DNA from: Cellulomonas palmilytica
GTDB taxonomy: Bacteria > Actinomycetota > Actinomycetes > Actinomycetales > Cellulomonadaceae
Reading direction: 5' to 3'
Length of the DNA: 64,000 nt
Assembly: GCF_021590045.1 (NCBI RefSeq)
Contig: NZ_CP062221.1
Span: forward strand, 3,100,001-3,164,000
The notes under the pieces were generated by a model. It saw only the letters and a list, made by a program, of their open reading frames with translations. It had not been told where the DNA came from and made no database searches. Both the position numbers and the translations under genes were made by a program. Below, piece after piece: positions 44,174-51,984 of the stretch; the first letter of the stretch is position 1; every line of letters begins with the position of its first letter.

Positions 44174-44277
44174 CGACCGGGCCGTCGCGTCTCACATGAC
44201 GGGAAGTCCGGTGGGAGCCGTGCCGGCGTGCCGGCCGCGCCGCACACTTCCGGGCACCGACGACGAAGGGGGCCGCG

Positions 44278-45621
44278 GTGGAGCGCTGGATGCGACTGGG
44301 CACGTACCACACCGTGACGGGCCAGCACGCGGGTGCGTGGCGCGTGAGCACGCAGGCGACCGACAGCGAGTCGCTCGCGCAGCACGTCGCCGCGGCGCGC
44401 GCGGCGCAGGACGCGGGGCTCGACTTCCTGCTCGTCACCGACGTGCTCGGTGAGCAGGCCGACCCGCAGCGCCCGCACGAGGTGCGCGCCGACCTCGTCC
44501 CGCGCCTCGAGCCGACGGCGCTGCTGGCCGCGCTCGCCGCGACGACGCGGGACATCGGGCTCGTCGGGAGCTTCTCGACGACGTTCGAGGACCCGTACCA
44601 CCTGGCCCGACGGCTCGCGAGCCTCGACCACCTGTCCGAGGGCCGGGCCGGCTGGAACGTCGTGACGTCGTTCCAGGCGCTCGCGTCCGCCGCGGCGGGC
44701 GGCGAGCCGCTGCCGCCGCACGCGGACCGGTACGCCCGCGCCCGTGAGGCGCTCGAGGTCGCGTGCGCGCTGTGGGACGCGTGGGAGCGAGACGCCGTCG
44801 TCCGCGACCGGCGCGCCGGCCGGTACGTCGACCCCGCGCGCGTGCGCCGCGTCGAGCACGCCGGCCCGTCGTTCGACGTCCGCACGGTGCTGCCGTCGTC
44901 GCGTTCGCCGCAGGGCCGCCCCGTGCTGTTCCAGGCGGGCGCGTCCGAGGCGGGGCGCGCGCTGGCGGCCGACCACGCGGACGTCGTGTTCACGAGCCAG
45001 GACCACCTGCCCGACGCGCGGAAGTTCTACCGCGAGGTCAAACACCGCGTCGCGGACGCGGGACGCGACCCGGACGGCGTGCTCGTCATGCCGGGCGTCG
45101 TCGCGATCGTCGCATCGACGCGCGCGCAGGCCCGCGAGGTGCGCGCGCGGCTCGACGAGGCGATCGACGACGAGCGTGCGCGCCGCCGGCTGTCCGCGCT
45201 GCTGGGGTGGGACACCTCCGCGCTGCCCGCGGACGCGCTGCTCGACGCCGCACCGGCGCAGACCGAGGGGCACCGCAGCCGGGCGCGCCAGCTGCACGAG
45301 CGCGCGGTCCGCGAGCGCCTGACGGTCAGGGAGCTCGCGCGCGTCGCGGAGGCCACGCGCGGCCACCTGCTCGTCGTCGGGAGCCCGCAGGACGTCGCCG
45401 ACGAGCTGCTCGCCTGGTTCGAGGCGGACGCCGCCGACGGGTTCGTCGTCGGACCGGCCGTGATGCCCGCGGGCCTGCGACGGTTCACGCGCGACGTCGT
45501 GCCGCTGCTGCGCGCCGCGGGCGTGCGGCCGGACCGCCCGCACGGCGGGACGCTGCGCGACCGGCTCGGGGTCGGCGCACCGACGGGGGCAGCCCGTGAG
45601 ACGACCGCCCTCAACCGTTGA
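44278..45621 (+). CDS. LLM-class flavin-dependent monooxygenase (NtaA/SnaA/DszA family)
   Basis: A 447-residue FMNH2-dependent monooxygenase of the family that includes nitrilotriacetate and dibenzothiophene-sulfone monooxygenases. Landmarks: LGTYHTVTGQHAGAWR at the N-terminus, DHLSEGRAGWNVVTSF, RARE helix, SPQGRPVLFQAGASEAGRALA and ADAADGFVVGPAVMP. The family uses reduced flavin from a separate reductase to cleave C-S or C-N bonds. The GTG follows GAAGGGGG and the next ATG is 12 bp later. It is divergent from the nitroreductase operon and precedes the SAM riboswitch, whose -35 box overlaps its stop codon. Confidence 0.93.
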   Translation: MERWMRLGTYHTVTGQHAGAWRVSTQATDSESLAQHVAAARAAQDAGLDFLLVTDVLGEQADPQRPHEVRADLVPRLEPTALLAALAATTRDIGLVGSFSTTFEDPYHLARRLASLDHLSEGRAGWNVVTSFQALASAAAGGEPLPPHADRYARAREALEVACALWDAWERDAVVRDRRAGRYVDPARVRRVEHAGPSFDVRTVLPSSRSPQGRPVLFQAGASEAGRALAADHADVVFTSQDHLPDARKFYREVKHRVADAGRDPDGVLVMPGVVAIVASTRAQAREVRARLDEAIDDERARRRLSALLGWDTSALPADALLDAAPAQTEGHRSRARQLHERAVRERLTVRELARVAEATRGHLLVVGSPQDVADELLAWFEADAADGFVVGPAVMPAGLRRFTRDVVPLLRAAGVRPDRPHGGTLRDRLGVGAPTGAARETTALNR

Positions 45622-45646
45622 CCCGGGCCTGCCCGCCACCTAACTT
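45618..45646 (+). promoter_or_regulatory. Promoter of the SAM-riboswitch operon
   Basis: TTGACC (45618-45623) and TAACTT (45641-45646), spacer 17 bp. The predicted transcription start falls at about 45652, exactly where the riboswitch P1 helix begins. The -35 box overlaps the stop codon of the preceding monooxygenase gene. Confidence 0.65.
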
Positions 45647-45650
45647 CTGC

Positions 45651-45736
45651 GGCCGGTCCCGAGTTCCGCCGTCTGGCTCGGCAGGCGGAACAGCAACCCC
45701 CAGACACCGGTGGGGTGCTCCCGAGCACGACCTGGC
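45651..45736 (+). ncRNA. SAM riboswitch, SAM-IV / SAM-I-IV class
   Basis: The 5' strand GCCGGTC pairs with GACC-TGGC at the end (P1). P2 is GTTCCGCC/GGCGGAAC (45663-45670, 45684-45691). The conserved GCAACC follows, then P3 pairs ACCCC with GGGGT across a short loop, and GGGGTGCTC follows. The P2 loop GCTCGG (45676-45681) pairs perfectly with CCGAGC (45721-45726), the pseudoknot typical of the actinobacterial SAM-IV class. A GC-rich hairpin (about 45735-45757) after P1 and the AGGAAGG ribosome binding site may form the expression platform. It controls the aminotransferase-LLM-LLM operon. Confidence 0.75.
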
Positions 45737-45791
45737 GCACCCGCACCAGCGGGCGCGCAACCGATGTCCCCCAGGAAGGCGCCACGACGCC

Positions 45792-47027
45792 ATGACGACA
45801 GTCCTCGACCCGGCCGCGACCTCGGTCGGCGCGTCCCTCACCACGTTCACCGCCGCGTTGAGCCGTCCCCGCGGGTTCGGCGACGCGAGCCTGCGCCGTC
45901 GTCGCCCCGGCGACATCGAGCTGCTGGGCGGCATCCCCGACGACTCCGCGCTGCCCGTGAGCGAGCTCCTCGCGTCCGCGCAGCGCGTGCTGTCCGACGA
46001 GCGCGCGGGCGCGGGCGCGTTCCAGTACTCGCAGTCCGCGGGTCTCGACGAGCTCCGCGCCTGGATCGCCGCGCGCGAGGGTGTCGCACCCGAGCGCGTG
46101 ATCGTCACGAACGGCGGGTTCCACGGCCTGTCGCTGTCGGTCCTCGCGCTCATCGAGCGCGGCGCGCCCGTCGCCGTCGACAACCCCGTGTTCCCGCTGT
46201 TCCTGCGCGCGCTCGAGCTGTCCGCCGGCCGCGCCGTGCCGATCTCGGTCGGCCCGCACGGGCTCGACGTCGACGAGCTCGAGCACCACCTGCGCGGCGG
46301 CGGTCGTCCGGCGGCGGTCTACACCGTGCCGGACTTCCACAACCCGAGCCAGGGCACGCTGCCGAGCGAGCAGCGCGTGCGGCTCGTCGAGCTCGCCGAG
46401 CGGTACGGGTTCGTCGTGCTCGCGGACAACCCGTACCGCGAGCTGCGGTTCCGCGGCACGGACGCCGACCAGCGCGTGCTGTCCGAGTCCGACCGCGTGG
46501 TGCACGTCAACACGTTCTCCAAGACGCTCGGGCCCGGCCTGCGGCTCGGCTGGGTGGTCGCGGCGCCCGAGCTGGTCGAGGCGTTCGTGCGCGTGCGCAA
46601 CCGGCAGGACTCGCACACGTCGACGCTCGAGCAGCGCCTCGTGATCGACCTGCTGACGCACGACGACACGTGGTTCGACCGCACGCTCGAGCGCGCCCGT
46701 GCGCTGTACCGCGAGCGCGCCGACGTCCTCGCCGGTGCGCTGCGCGAGCGGCTCGGCGAGCTCGTGGAGGTCGAGGACCCCGAGGGCGGGTTCTTCCTGT
46801 GGCCGCGGATCACGCTGCCGGGCCTGGACCCGGCGCGGCTCGCGGAGGCGTCCGCCGAGCGCGGTGCCACGTACCAGCGGGGCGACTTCTTCTCCTCGAG
46901 CGGTCGCCCTGAGTTCACCGACCGCGTGCGCCTGGCGTACGGCGACCGCGACGTCGCGACGCTGCGCGAGTTCGTCGCGCGGTTCGGCGACGCGGTCGAC
47001 GCCGTCGCCGCGGGGACCGACCGATGA
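45792..47027 (+). CDS. PLP-dependent aminotransferase, class I/II
   Basis: A 411-residue aminotransferase of the type related to 2-aminoadipate transaminase and MocR C-terminal domains, but without a DNA-binding domain. Landmarks: FQYSQSAGLDELRAWIA, VTNGGFHGLSLSVLALI, YTVPDFHNPSQGTL, VLADNPYRELRF and the PLP-binding Lys near residue 244 in NTFSKTLGPGLRLGW. It is the first gene after the SAM riboswitch, so a role in methionine or other sulfur-amino-acid metabolism is likely, for example a last transamination step from a keto acid (inference). The ATG at 45792 follows AGGAAGG. Confidence 0.9.
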   Translation: MTTVLDPAATSVGASLTTFTAALSRPRGFGDASLRRRRPGDIELLGGIPDDSALPVSELLASAQRVLSDERAGAGAFQYSQSAGLDELRAWIAAREGVAPERVIVTNGGFHGLSLSVLALIERGAPVAVDNPVFPLFLRALELSAGRAVPISVGPHGLDVDELEHHLRGGGRPAAVYTVPDFHNPSQGTLPSEQRVRLVELAERYGFVVLADNPYRELRFRGTDADQRVLSESDRVVHVNTFSKTLGPGLRLGWVVAAPELVEAFVRVRNRQDSHTSTLEQRLVIDLLTHDDTWFDRTLERARALYRERADVLAGALRERLGELVEVEDPEGGFFLWPRITLPGLDPARLAEASAERGATYQRGDFFSSSGRPEFTDRVRLAYGDRDVATLREFVARFGDAVDAVAAGTDR

Positions 47028-48238
47028 GCGCGCTGCACCTCGCGGTCGAGCTGGACGGCCGCGGCGCCCACCCGGGCGCGCACCTCGTCGACACGCCGCC
47101 CCTGACGCGCACCGCCTGGAGCGACACGGCGGGGTCCGACGACGTCGGGCCGGAGCGCCTGCGCCGTGCCGTGGCCGCCGCGCAGGACGCCGGCGTCACG
47201 TTCGTGACGTTCGACGACAGCCTGACGCCCGCCCCGGCGGGTCCCGCGCTGCGCGTCGACGCCGTGACGCGCGCCGCGTTCGTCGCGCCCGTGACGTCAC
47301 GCATCGGCCTCGTGCCGCTCGTGCACCCGGGCGTGACCGAGCCGTTCCACGTCGCGAGCCAGCTCGCGTCGCTCGACCACGCGAGCCGTGGCCGGGCGGG
47401 CTGGCTCGTCGGCTCGGGCGACGTGCCCGGGGCGCGGGCGGCGCTCGACCGTCCCGTCGCCGCCGGCGACGACCTGCGCGACGAGACCGCCGACGTCGCG
47501 CGCACGCTCGCGGCGTTGTGGGACTCGTGGGAGGACGACGCGGTCGTCCGGGACACCGCGACGGGGCGCTTCGTCGACCGTGAGCGCCTGCACAAGGTCG
47601 ACGTGACGTCGGGCGGCTCGGGCGCGACCGCGAGCCCCGCGACGCGCGACGTGCCGGACGGCGTGCGCGCGCCGTTCAGCGTCGTGGGGCCGCTCATCGT
47701 CCCGCGTGGCCCGCAGGGGCGTCCGGTCGTGGTCGCTCGCGCCGGCGTGCTGCCGGGTACGGCGGTCGACGTCGCGCTCGTCGGGCCGGGTGCCGACGAC
47801 GACGCGCGGCTGACGGCCGCGTCGCTCGCGGGCGACTCGTGGGTCGCGCGCGTCGCGGCGCAGGCCCGCGCGGACGGTGCGCCGCTCGTCGTGCTCGACC
47901 TCGCGGTCGTGCTCGACACCGCCGACGCGGGCGCACCCGCTCGTGCGGCCGAGCTCGACGCCGCGACGGCGCCGCTGCCCGGTTCGGCGTGGGCCTCGGC
48001 GGCTCGCTGGAGCGGTTCCGCGTCCGGGCTCGTCGAGCTGCTGCTCACGCTGCGCGGCGTGGTCGACGGCGTGCGCGTGCTGCCCGCCGTGCAGGACGTC
48101 GACCTCGCCGTGCTCGTGCGCGACGTCCTGCCCGCGCTGCGCGTCGCCCGCGCCGTCCCGACGCCGCGCCCCGGCGCGACGCTGCGCGACACGCTCGGCC
48201 TGGCACGCCCCGCCAACCAGTTCGCCCGCGGCGCGTGA
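47024..48238 (+). CDS. Divergent LLM-family protein, possibly inactive
   Basis: A 404-residue protein clearly related to the LLM flavin monooxygenases around it (LASLDHASRGRAGWLVGSGD, LWDSWEDDAVVRDTATGRFVDRERLHKV, GATLRDTLGL at the end). It is shorter, and key segments are altered. The family WN-V-T motif after GRAG is WLVGS, and the usual GxPVLFQAGxS substrate/flavin segment is GRPVVVARAGVLPG. It may be a regulatory or structural partner of the monooxygenase encoded next, or a decaying paralogue. The ATG overlaps the aminotransferase stop codon by 4 bp. Confidence 0.8.
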   Translation: MSALHLAVELDGRGAHPGAHLVDTPPLTRTAWSDTAGSDDVGPERLRRAVAAAQDAGVTFVTFDDSLTPAPAGPALRVDAVTRAAFVAPVTSRIGLVPLVHPGVTEPFHVASQLASLDHASRGRAGWLVGSGDVPGARAALDRPVAAGDDLRDETADVARTLAALWDSWEDDAVVRDTATGRFVDRERLHKVDVTSGGSGATASPATRDVPDGVRAPFSVVGPLIVPRGPQGRPVVVARAGVLPGTAVDVALVGPGADDDARLTAASLAGDSWVARVAAQARADGAPLVVLDLAVVLDTADAGAPARAAELDAATAPLPGSAWASAARWSGSASGLVELLLTLRGVVDGVRVLPAVQDVDLAVLVRDVLPALRVARAVPTPRPGATLRDTLGLARPANQFARGA

Positions 48239-48263
48239 CGCGCCCGTCCGTCAGGAGACTCCC

Positions 48264-49631
48264 GTGAGCACCGCCACCGGCCCCTCGTCGGCCGACTACC
48301 CCCGCCCCCACGCGCACGTCCACCTGGGCGTGTTCTTCCAGGGCGTCAACCACACCACCATCTGGTCCGACCCGGCGAGCGGGTCGCAGATCGACTTCGA
48401 GACGTTCCGCGAGGTCGCGCAGACCGCCGAGCGCGGGCTGTTCGACGCGTTCTTCCTCGGTGAGGGCCTGCGCCTGCGCGAGCAGAACGGCCTGCTGCAC
48501 GACCTCGACGTCGTGGGTCGGCCCGACGCGATCACGCAGCTGTCCGCGCTCGCCGCCGTGACCCGACGCATCGGGCTCGTCGCGACGCAGAACGTCACGT
48601 ACAACGACCCGGCCGACCTCGCGCGCCGCCTGGCGAGCCTCGACGTCCTGTCGGGCGGCCGCGGCGCGTGGAACATCGTCACGACCGACAACTCGTGGAC
48701 GGGCGCGAACTTCCGCCGCGGCGGGTGGCTCGACCACGAGCTGCGGTACGTGCGCGCGGCCGAGTTCGTCGAGGCGGCCCAGGCGCTGTGGGACGCGTTC
48801 GACGACGAGGGCGCGCCCGTCGAGGTGCGCTACGCGGGCCGGACCGTCGAGCTCGTCGCGACGCCCACCGTGCCGCGCAGCGCGCAGGGACACCCGGTGC
48901 TGTTCCAGGCCGGCGACTCCCCCGCCGGCCGGGACTTCGCGGCGTCGCACGCCGAGGTGATCTTCTCGGCGCACGGCACGGACCACGCCGACGCGCTCGC
49001 GTTCGCGCACGACGTCCGCCGCCGCACGGTGGCCGCGGGACGCCCCGAGGACGACGTCAAGATCCTGCCCGGGACGCAGATCATCCTGGGCGCGACGCCC
49101 GACGAGGCCCGCGAGAAGGCGCGCTGGGTCAAGGAGCAGCAGGTCACGCCCGCGACCGCGCTGTCCCTGATCGGCCAGGTGTGGGGCGAGGACCTGTCCC
49201 ACCTCGACCCCGACGGCCCGCTGCCGGAGCACGACCCGGTGGTCAAGGCGATCGGCGAGACGCGCGGCACGCCGCGACCCGGCCGGGACGCCGTGGCCGT
49301 CGCCCGCGCGTGGCGCGAGCGCGCGACCGAGCAGGGGTTCTCGATCCGTGAGCTCGTGCTCGACCAGGAGCGGCAGCGCGGGTTCGTCGGGACCCCGTCG
49401 TCGGTGGCCGACGAGCTCGCGCACTGGGTGCGCTCGGGCGCGAGCGACGGGTTCAACCTCACGCCGTGGGTCGTGCCCGGCGGGCTCGACGACGTCGTGG
49501 ACCGGCTCGTGCCCGAGCTCCAGGAGCGCGGCGCGTACCGCACGGAGTACACCGGGACGACGCTGCGCGAGCACCTGGGCCTGCGCGCACCCGTCCCGCA
49601 CCGCCGCACGCTCGTGACCGCCGACGCCTGA
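48264..49631 (+). CDS. LLM-class flavin-dependent monooxygenase (NtaA/SnaA/DszA family)
   Basis: A 455-residue monooxygenase with HLGVFFQGVNHTTIWSDPASGSQIDFETF at the start, LASLDVLSGGRGAWNIVTTDN, RAAEFVEAAQALWDAF, GHPVLFQAGDSPAGRDFAASHAE and HWVRSGASDGFNLTPWVVPGGLDDVVDRLVPELQERGAYRTEY at the end, all typical of the family. Probably cleaves a sulfonate, sulfone or thioether using FMNH2. The GTG follows AGGAGACTCCC, 25 bp after the preceding gene. It ends the riboswitch operon just before a strong terminator. Confidence 0.93.
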   Translation: MSTATGPSSADYPRPHAHVHLGVFFQGVNHTTIWSDPASGSQIDFETFREVAQTAERGLFDAFFLGEGLRLREQNGLLHDLDVVGRPDAITQLSALAAVTRRIGLVATQNVTYNDPADLARRLASLDVLSGGRGAWNIVTTDNSWTGANFRRGGWLDHELRYVRAAEFVEAAQALWDAFDDEGAPVEVRYAGRTVELVATPTVPRSAQGHPVLFQAGDSPAGRDFAASHAEVIFSAHGTDHADALAFAHDVRRRTVAAGRPEDDVKILPGTQIILGATPDEAREKARWVKEQQVTPATALSLIGQVWGEDLSHLDPDGPLPEHDPVVKAIGETRGTPRPGRDAVAVARAWRERATEQGFSIRELVLDQERQRGFVGTPSSVADELAHWVRSGASDGFNLTPWVVPGGLDDVVDRLVPELQERGAYRTEYTGTTLREHLGLRAPVPHRRTLVTADA

Positions 49632-49671
49632 GTGCCGGGAGTCGCCTGAGCACCGGCACGCAGCACGCACA

Positions 49672-49708
49672 CGGGGGCCCGTCCTGCATCCCACAGGACG
49701 GGCCCCCG
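49672..49708. terminator. Terminator shared by the two convergent sulfur operons
   Basis: A perfect 15-bp stem: CGGGGGCCCGTCCTG (49672-49686) and CAGGACGGGCCCCCG (49694-49708), 7-nt loop. It lies 40 bp after the riboswitch operon and 63 bp after the end of the ABC-monooxygenase operon, so it can serve both. Confidence 0.85.
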
Positions 49709-49771
49709 CCTCGTGCCCGACGTGCCTCGCCCCGCCGTCCCCCCGGAACGGGGCGGTGCGTCGAGCTGGTC

Positions 49772-50641
49772 CTACCCGGGCGGTGCCGGTGCCGCCGGCA
49801 CCGGCAGCCACCGCTGCGCCCACTCCCGGGCGAGCGCCGCGACCTGGCCGAGGTGGGCCGCGAACGAGTGGTCCGCGCCCGCGATCACCTCGACGTGCGA
49901 GTGCGCCGGGAGCCAGCGCTCGCCCTGGGCGGTCGTCGCGGCGAGCCGCTGCTCGCTGTCCTGGTCGCCGTGCACGACGAGCACCGGCACGCGCACCGCG
50001 CGCAACAGCGCCTCCTGCGTCCCGCACGCGCCGACCTTCGGGCGTGCGCGGTTGACCGTGGCGTGCGTCCGCACGTGCGTCGGCACCGTCAGCGGCAGGT
50101 GAACGTCGCGGTCGAGGTACCAGTCCTGGACCTGCTCCGGCGTGAGGAACGGGTAGGGAGCGTCGCCCGAGCCCGCACCCGTGAGCGCACCTGTCAGGAC
50201 GAGCGTGCGCACGGACGTCCGGCCCGGCGCGACGCGCAGCGCGACCGCCGAACCCAGCGAGTGGCCGTGCACCAGCACGTCCGACAGGCCGAGCGCCTCG
50301 ACGTGGTCGAGCACCGCGTGCAGGTCCGAGATCAGGTGGTCGCCGTCGACGACGTCGCCGTCGGACTCCCCGAACGCCGAGAAGTCGAAGCGCAGCACTG
50401 CGTGCCCGAGCGCCGCGTACTCCTCCGCCAGCACGTCGTACCGGCCGTTCGCGCGGCGATCGGAGAGGAACCCGTGCGCGAGCACCACCGCCGAGCGCAC
50501 GCCGTCCGCCGCGGGCGTGAACGTCGCCGCGAGCGTGCCGTGGTCCGTGCCGATCCGGTGTTCGACGCTGCGGCGGGCCGGCACGCTCGTCGTCCCCGCG
50601 CGCACGCCCGTGCCGGACGCCGCGCTCGTCGTCGCGGTCAC
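49772..50641 (-). CDS. Alpha/beta hydrolase
   Basis: A 289-residue soluble hydrolase. AVVLAHGFLSDRRANGRYDVLAEEYAALGHAVLRFDFSAFGESDG contains the oxyanion-hole region. The nucleophile is in VHGHSLGSAVAL near residue 130, the acid in VVHGDQDSE, and the base His in IAGADHSF. The Cys residue in VGACGTQEALL is unusual but not catalytic by position. Its GTG overlaps the stop codon of the LLM gene upstream by 4 bp, so it belongs to the ABC-monooxygenase operon and may hydrolyse an ester or thioester produced from the imported compound (inference). Confidence 0.88.
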   Translation of the reverse strand: MTATTSAASGTGVRAGTTSVPARRSVEHRIGTDHGTLAATFTPAADGVRSAVVLAHGFLSDRRANGRYDVLAEEYAALGHAVLRFDFSAFGESDGDVVDGDHLISDLHAVLDHVEALGLSDVLVHGHSLGSAVALRVAPGRTSVRTLVLTGALTGAGSGDAPYPFLTPEQVQDWYLDRDVHLPLTVPTHVRTHATVNRARPKVGACGTQEALLRAVRVPVLVVHGDQDSEQRLAATTAQGERWLPAHSHVEVIAGADHSFAAHLGQVAALAREWAQRWLPVPAAPAPPG

Positions 50642-51954
50642 TTCAGCCCCAGGTGCGAGCGCAGCGTCGTGCCCTCGTACTCGGTGCGGAACACGCCCAG
50701 GCGCTGCAGGTGCGGCACGACGGCGCGGCCGAACTCGTCGAACGTCCCCGGGAAGTGCGTCGGCGTGACGAGGAAGCCGTCCGCGGCACCCGAGGTGAAG
50801 ATGTCCGCGAGCTGCTCGGCGACCTCCCGGCCCGTGCCGACGACCTGCGGCGTGAGCTCGCTCGTCGAGAACGTCACCGCGGCCTCCGCGAGCGTCACCG
50901 CGCGCTTGCGCGCGCCCAGCAGCTCGTCGAGCTGCACGATCGTGCGCGACTCGAGGTGCTCGGGCGTCGCCCGCTCCTCGAGGACCTGCGCGTACGGCGT
51001 TCCCGGGTCCAGGTCGCCCAGGTCGAGCCGGGAGAACATGCCGAAGAACTCGATCCCCGCCTCGGGCGCGATGTACGAGGCGAGCGCGTCGCGGCGGGCG
51101 CGGGCGATCTCCGTCGTCTCGCCGATGATCGGCTGGACCGCGGCGAACAGCCGCAGCGCGTCGGGGTCGCGGCCCTGCCGCGCCGCCCGGGCGCGCAGGT
51201 CGTCCTTCTTGGCGCGCAGGTCGGCGGGCGTGCGCTCGATCGCGAAGATCACGTCGCCCCAGCGCGCGCCGTGGTCGCGCCCGCGCGGCGAGTCGCCCGC
51301 CTGGATGATCACCGGGTGCCGCTGCGGCGACGGCGGCAGGTTGAGCGGCCCGCGCACCTCGACGTACTTCCCCTTGTACTCGGGCGCGGTGATCCTCGTC
51401 GTGTCCGCGTACACGCCGGTCTCGGGGTCCGCGACGAGCGCGTCCGGCGCCCACGAGCGCCACAGCGCGAGCACGGCCTCGACGAACTCGTCGCCGCGGT
51501 CGTACAGCTCGGTACGCCCGAGCTGCTCCGCGCGCGGGAAGTTCGCGTAGTTGGCAGGGCCGCTGGACTGGATGACGTTCCACGCGACGCGCCCGCCCGA
51601 CAGGTGGTCCAGGCTGAGCAGCGTGCGCGCGAGGTTGTACGGCTCGTTGAAGCTCGTCGAGAGCGTCACGCCGACGCCGAGGTGGTCGGTCACCGCGACG
51701 ACCTGCGCGGCGAGCTGCGCCGGGTCGTGCTTGAGGCCGTTGCTCAGGCCGTGCCGCGCGAAGCCCTCGCGGTAGCTCACGGTCTCCGGGATGAACGCCA
51801 GGTCGAACCGCGCGCGCTCCAGGGTGCGGGCGATGTCCTGGTAGAGCGTGCGGTCGTTGAAGTCGCGCTCGGAGTACGGGTGGCGCCAGGCGCCGGCGTA
51901 GTGCCCGCTCGGGAACAGCAGGTACGCGCCGAGGAACAGCTGTCGCTCGGTCAT
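50638..51954 (-). CDS. LLM-class flavin-dependent monooxygenase
   Basis: A 438-residue monooxygenase of the NtaA/SnaA/DszA type. LGAYLLFPSGHYAGAWRHPYSERD, LLSLDHLSGGRVAWNVIQSS, the YDRGDEFVEAVLALWRSW helix, YVEVRGPLNLPPSPQRHPVIIQAGDSPRGRDHGARWGDVIFAIE and the closing VFRTEYEGTTLRSHLGL are diagnostic. Second of two adjacent monooxygenases in the cysteine-leader operon, separated by 30 bp, and coupled by a 4-bp overlap to the hydrolase. AGGGGG precedes the ATG. Confidence 0.93.
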   Translation of the reverse strand: MTERQLFLGAYLLFPSGHYAGAWRHPYSERDFNDRTLYQDIARTLERARFDLAFIPETVSYREGFARHGLSNGLKHDPAQLAAQVVAVTDHLGVGVTLSTSFNEPYNLARTLLSLDHLSGGRVAWNVIQSSGPANYANFPRAEQLGRTELYDRGDEFVEAVLALWRSWAPDALVADPETGVYADTTRITAPEYKGKYVEVRGPLNLPPSPQRHPVIIQAGDSPRGRDHGARWGDVIFAIERTPADLRAKKDDLRARAARQGRDPDALRLFAAVQPIIGETTEIARARRDALASYIAPEAGIEFFGMFSRLDLGDLDPGTPYAQVLEERATPEHLESRTIVQLDELLGARKRAVTLAEAAVTFSTSELTPQVVGTGREVAEQLADIFTSGAADGFLVTPTHFPGTFDEFGRAVVPHLQRLGVFRTEYEGTTLRSHLGLK

Positions 51955-51984
51955 GGGGTCCCCCTCGTGGTCGGTGGGTGGTGG

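Noticed and set aside
44180-44260. A GGGAAGTCCGGTGGGAGCC segment resembling part of a cobalamin riboswitch before the first monooxygenase gene
   Set aside because: The GGGAA and GGTG positions match, but the B12 box, the ACTGT-like segment and the paired stems are missing, and the remaining leader is too short.
44189-44280. A short frame beginning MTGSPVGAVPAC considered as a second cysteine leader peptide
   Set aside because: It contains a single Cys, has no ribosome binding site, and continues into the monooxygenase gene in another frame.
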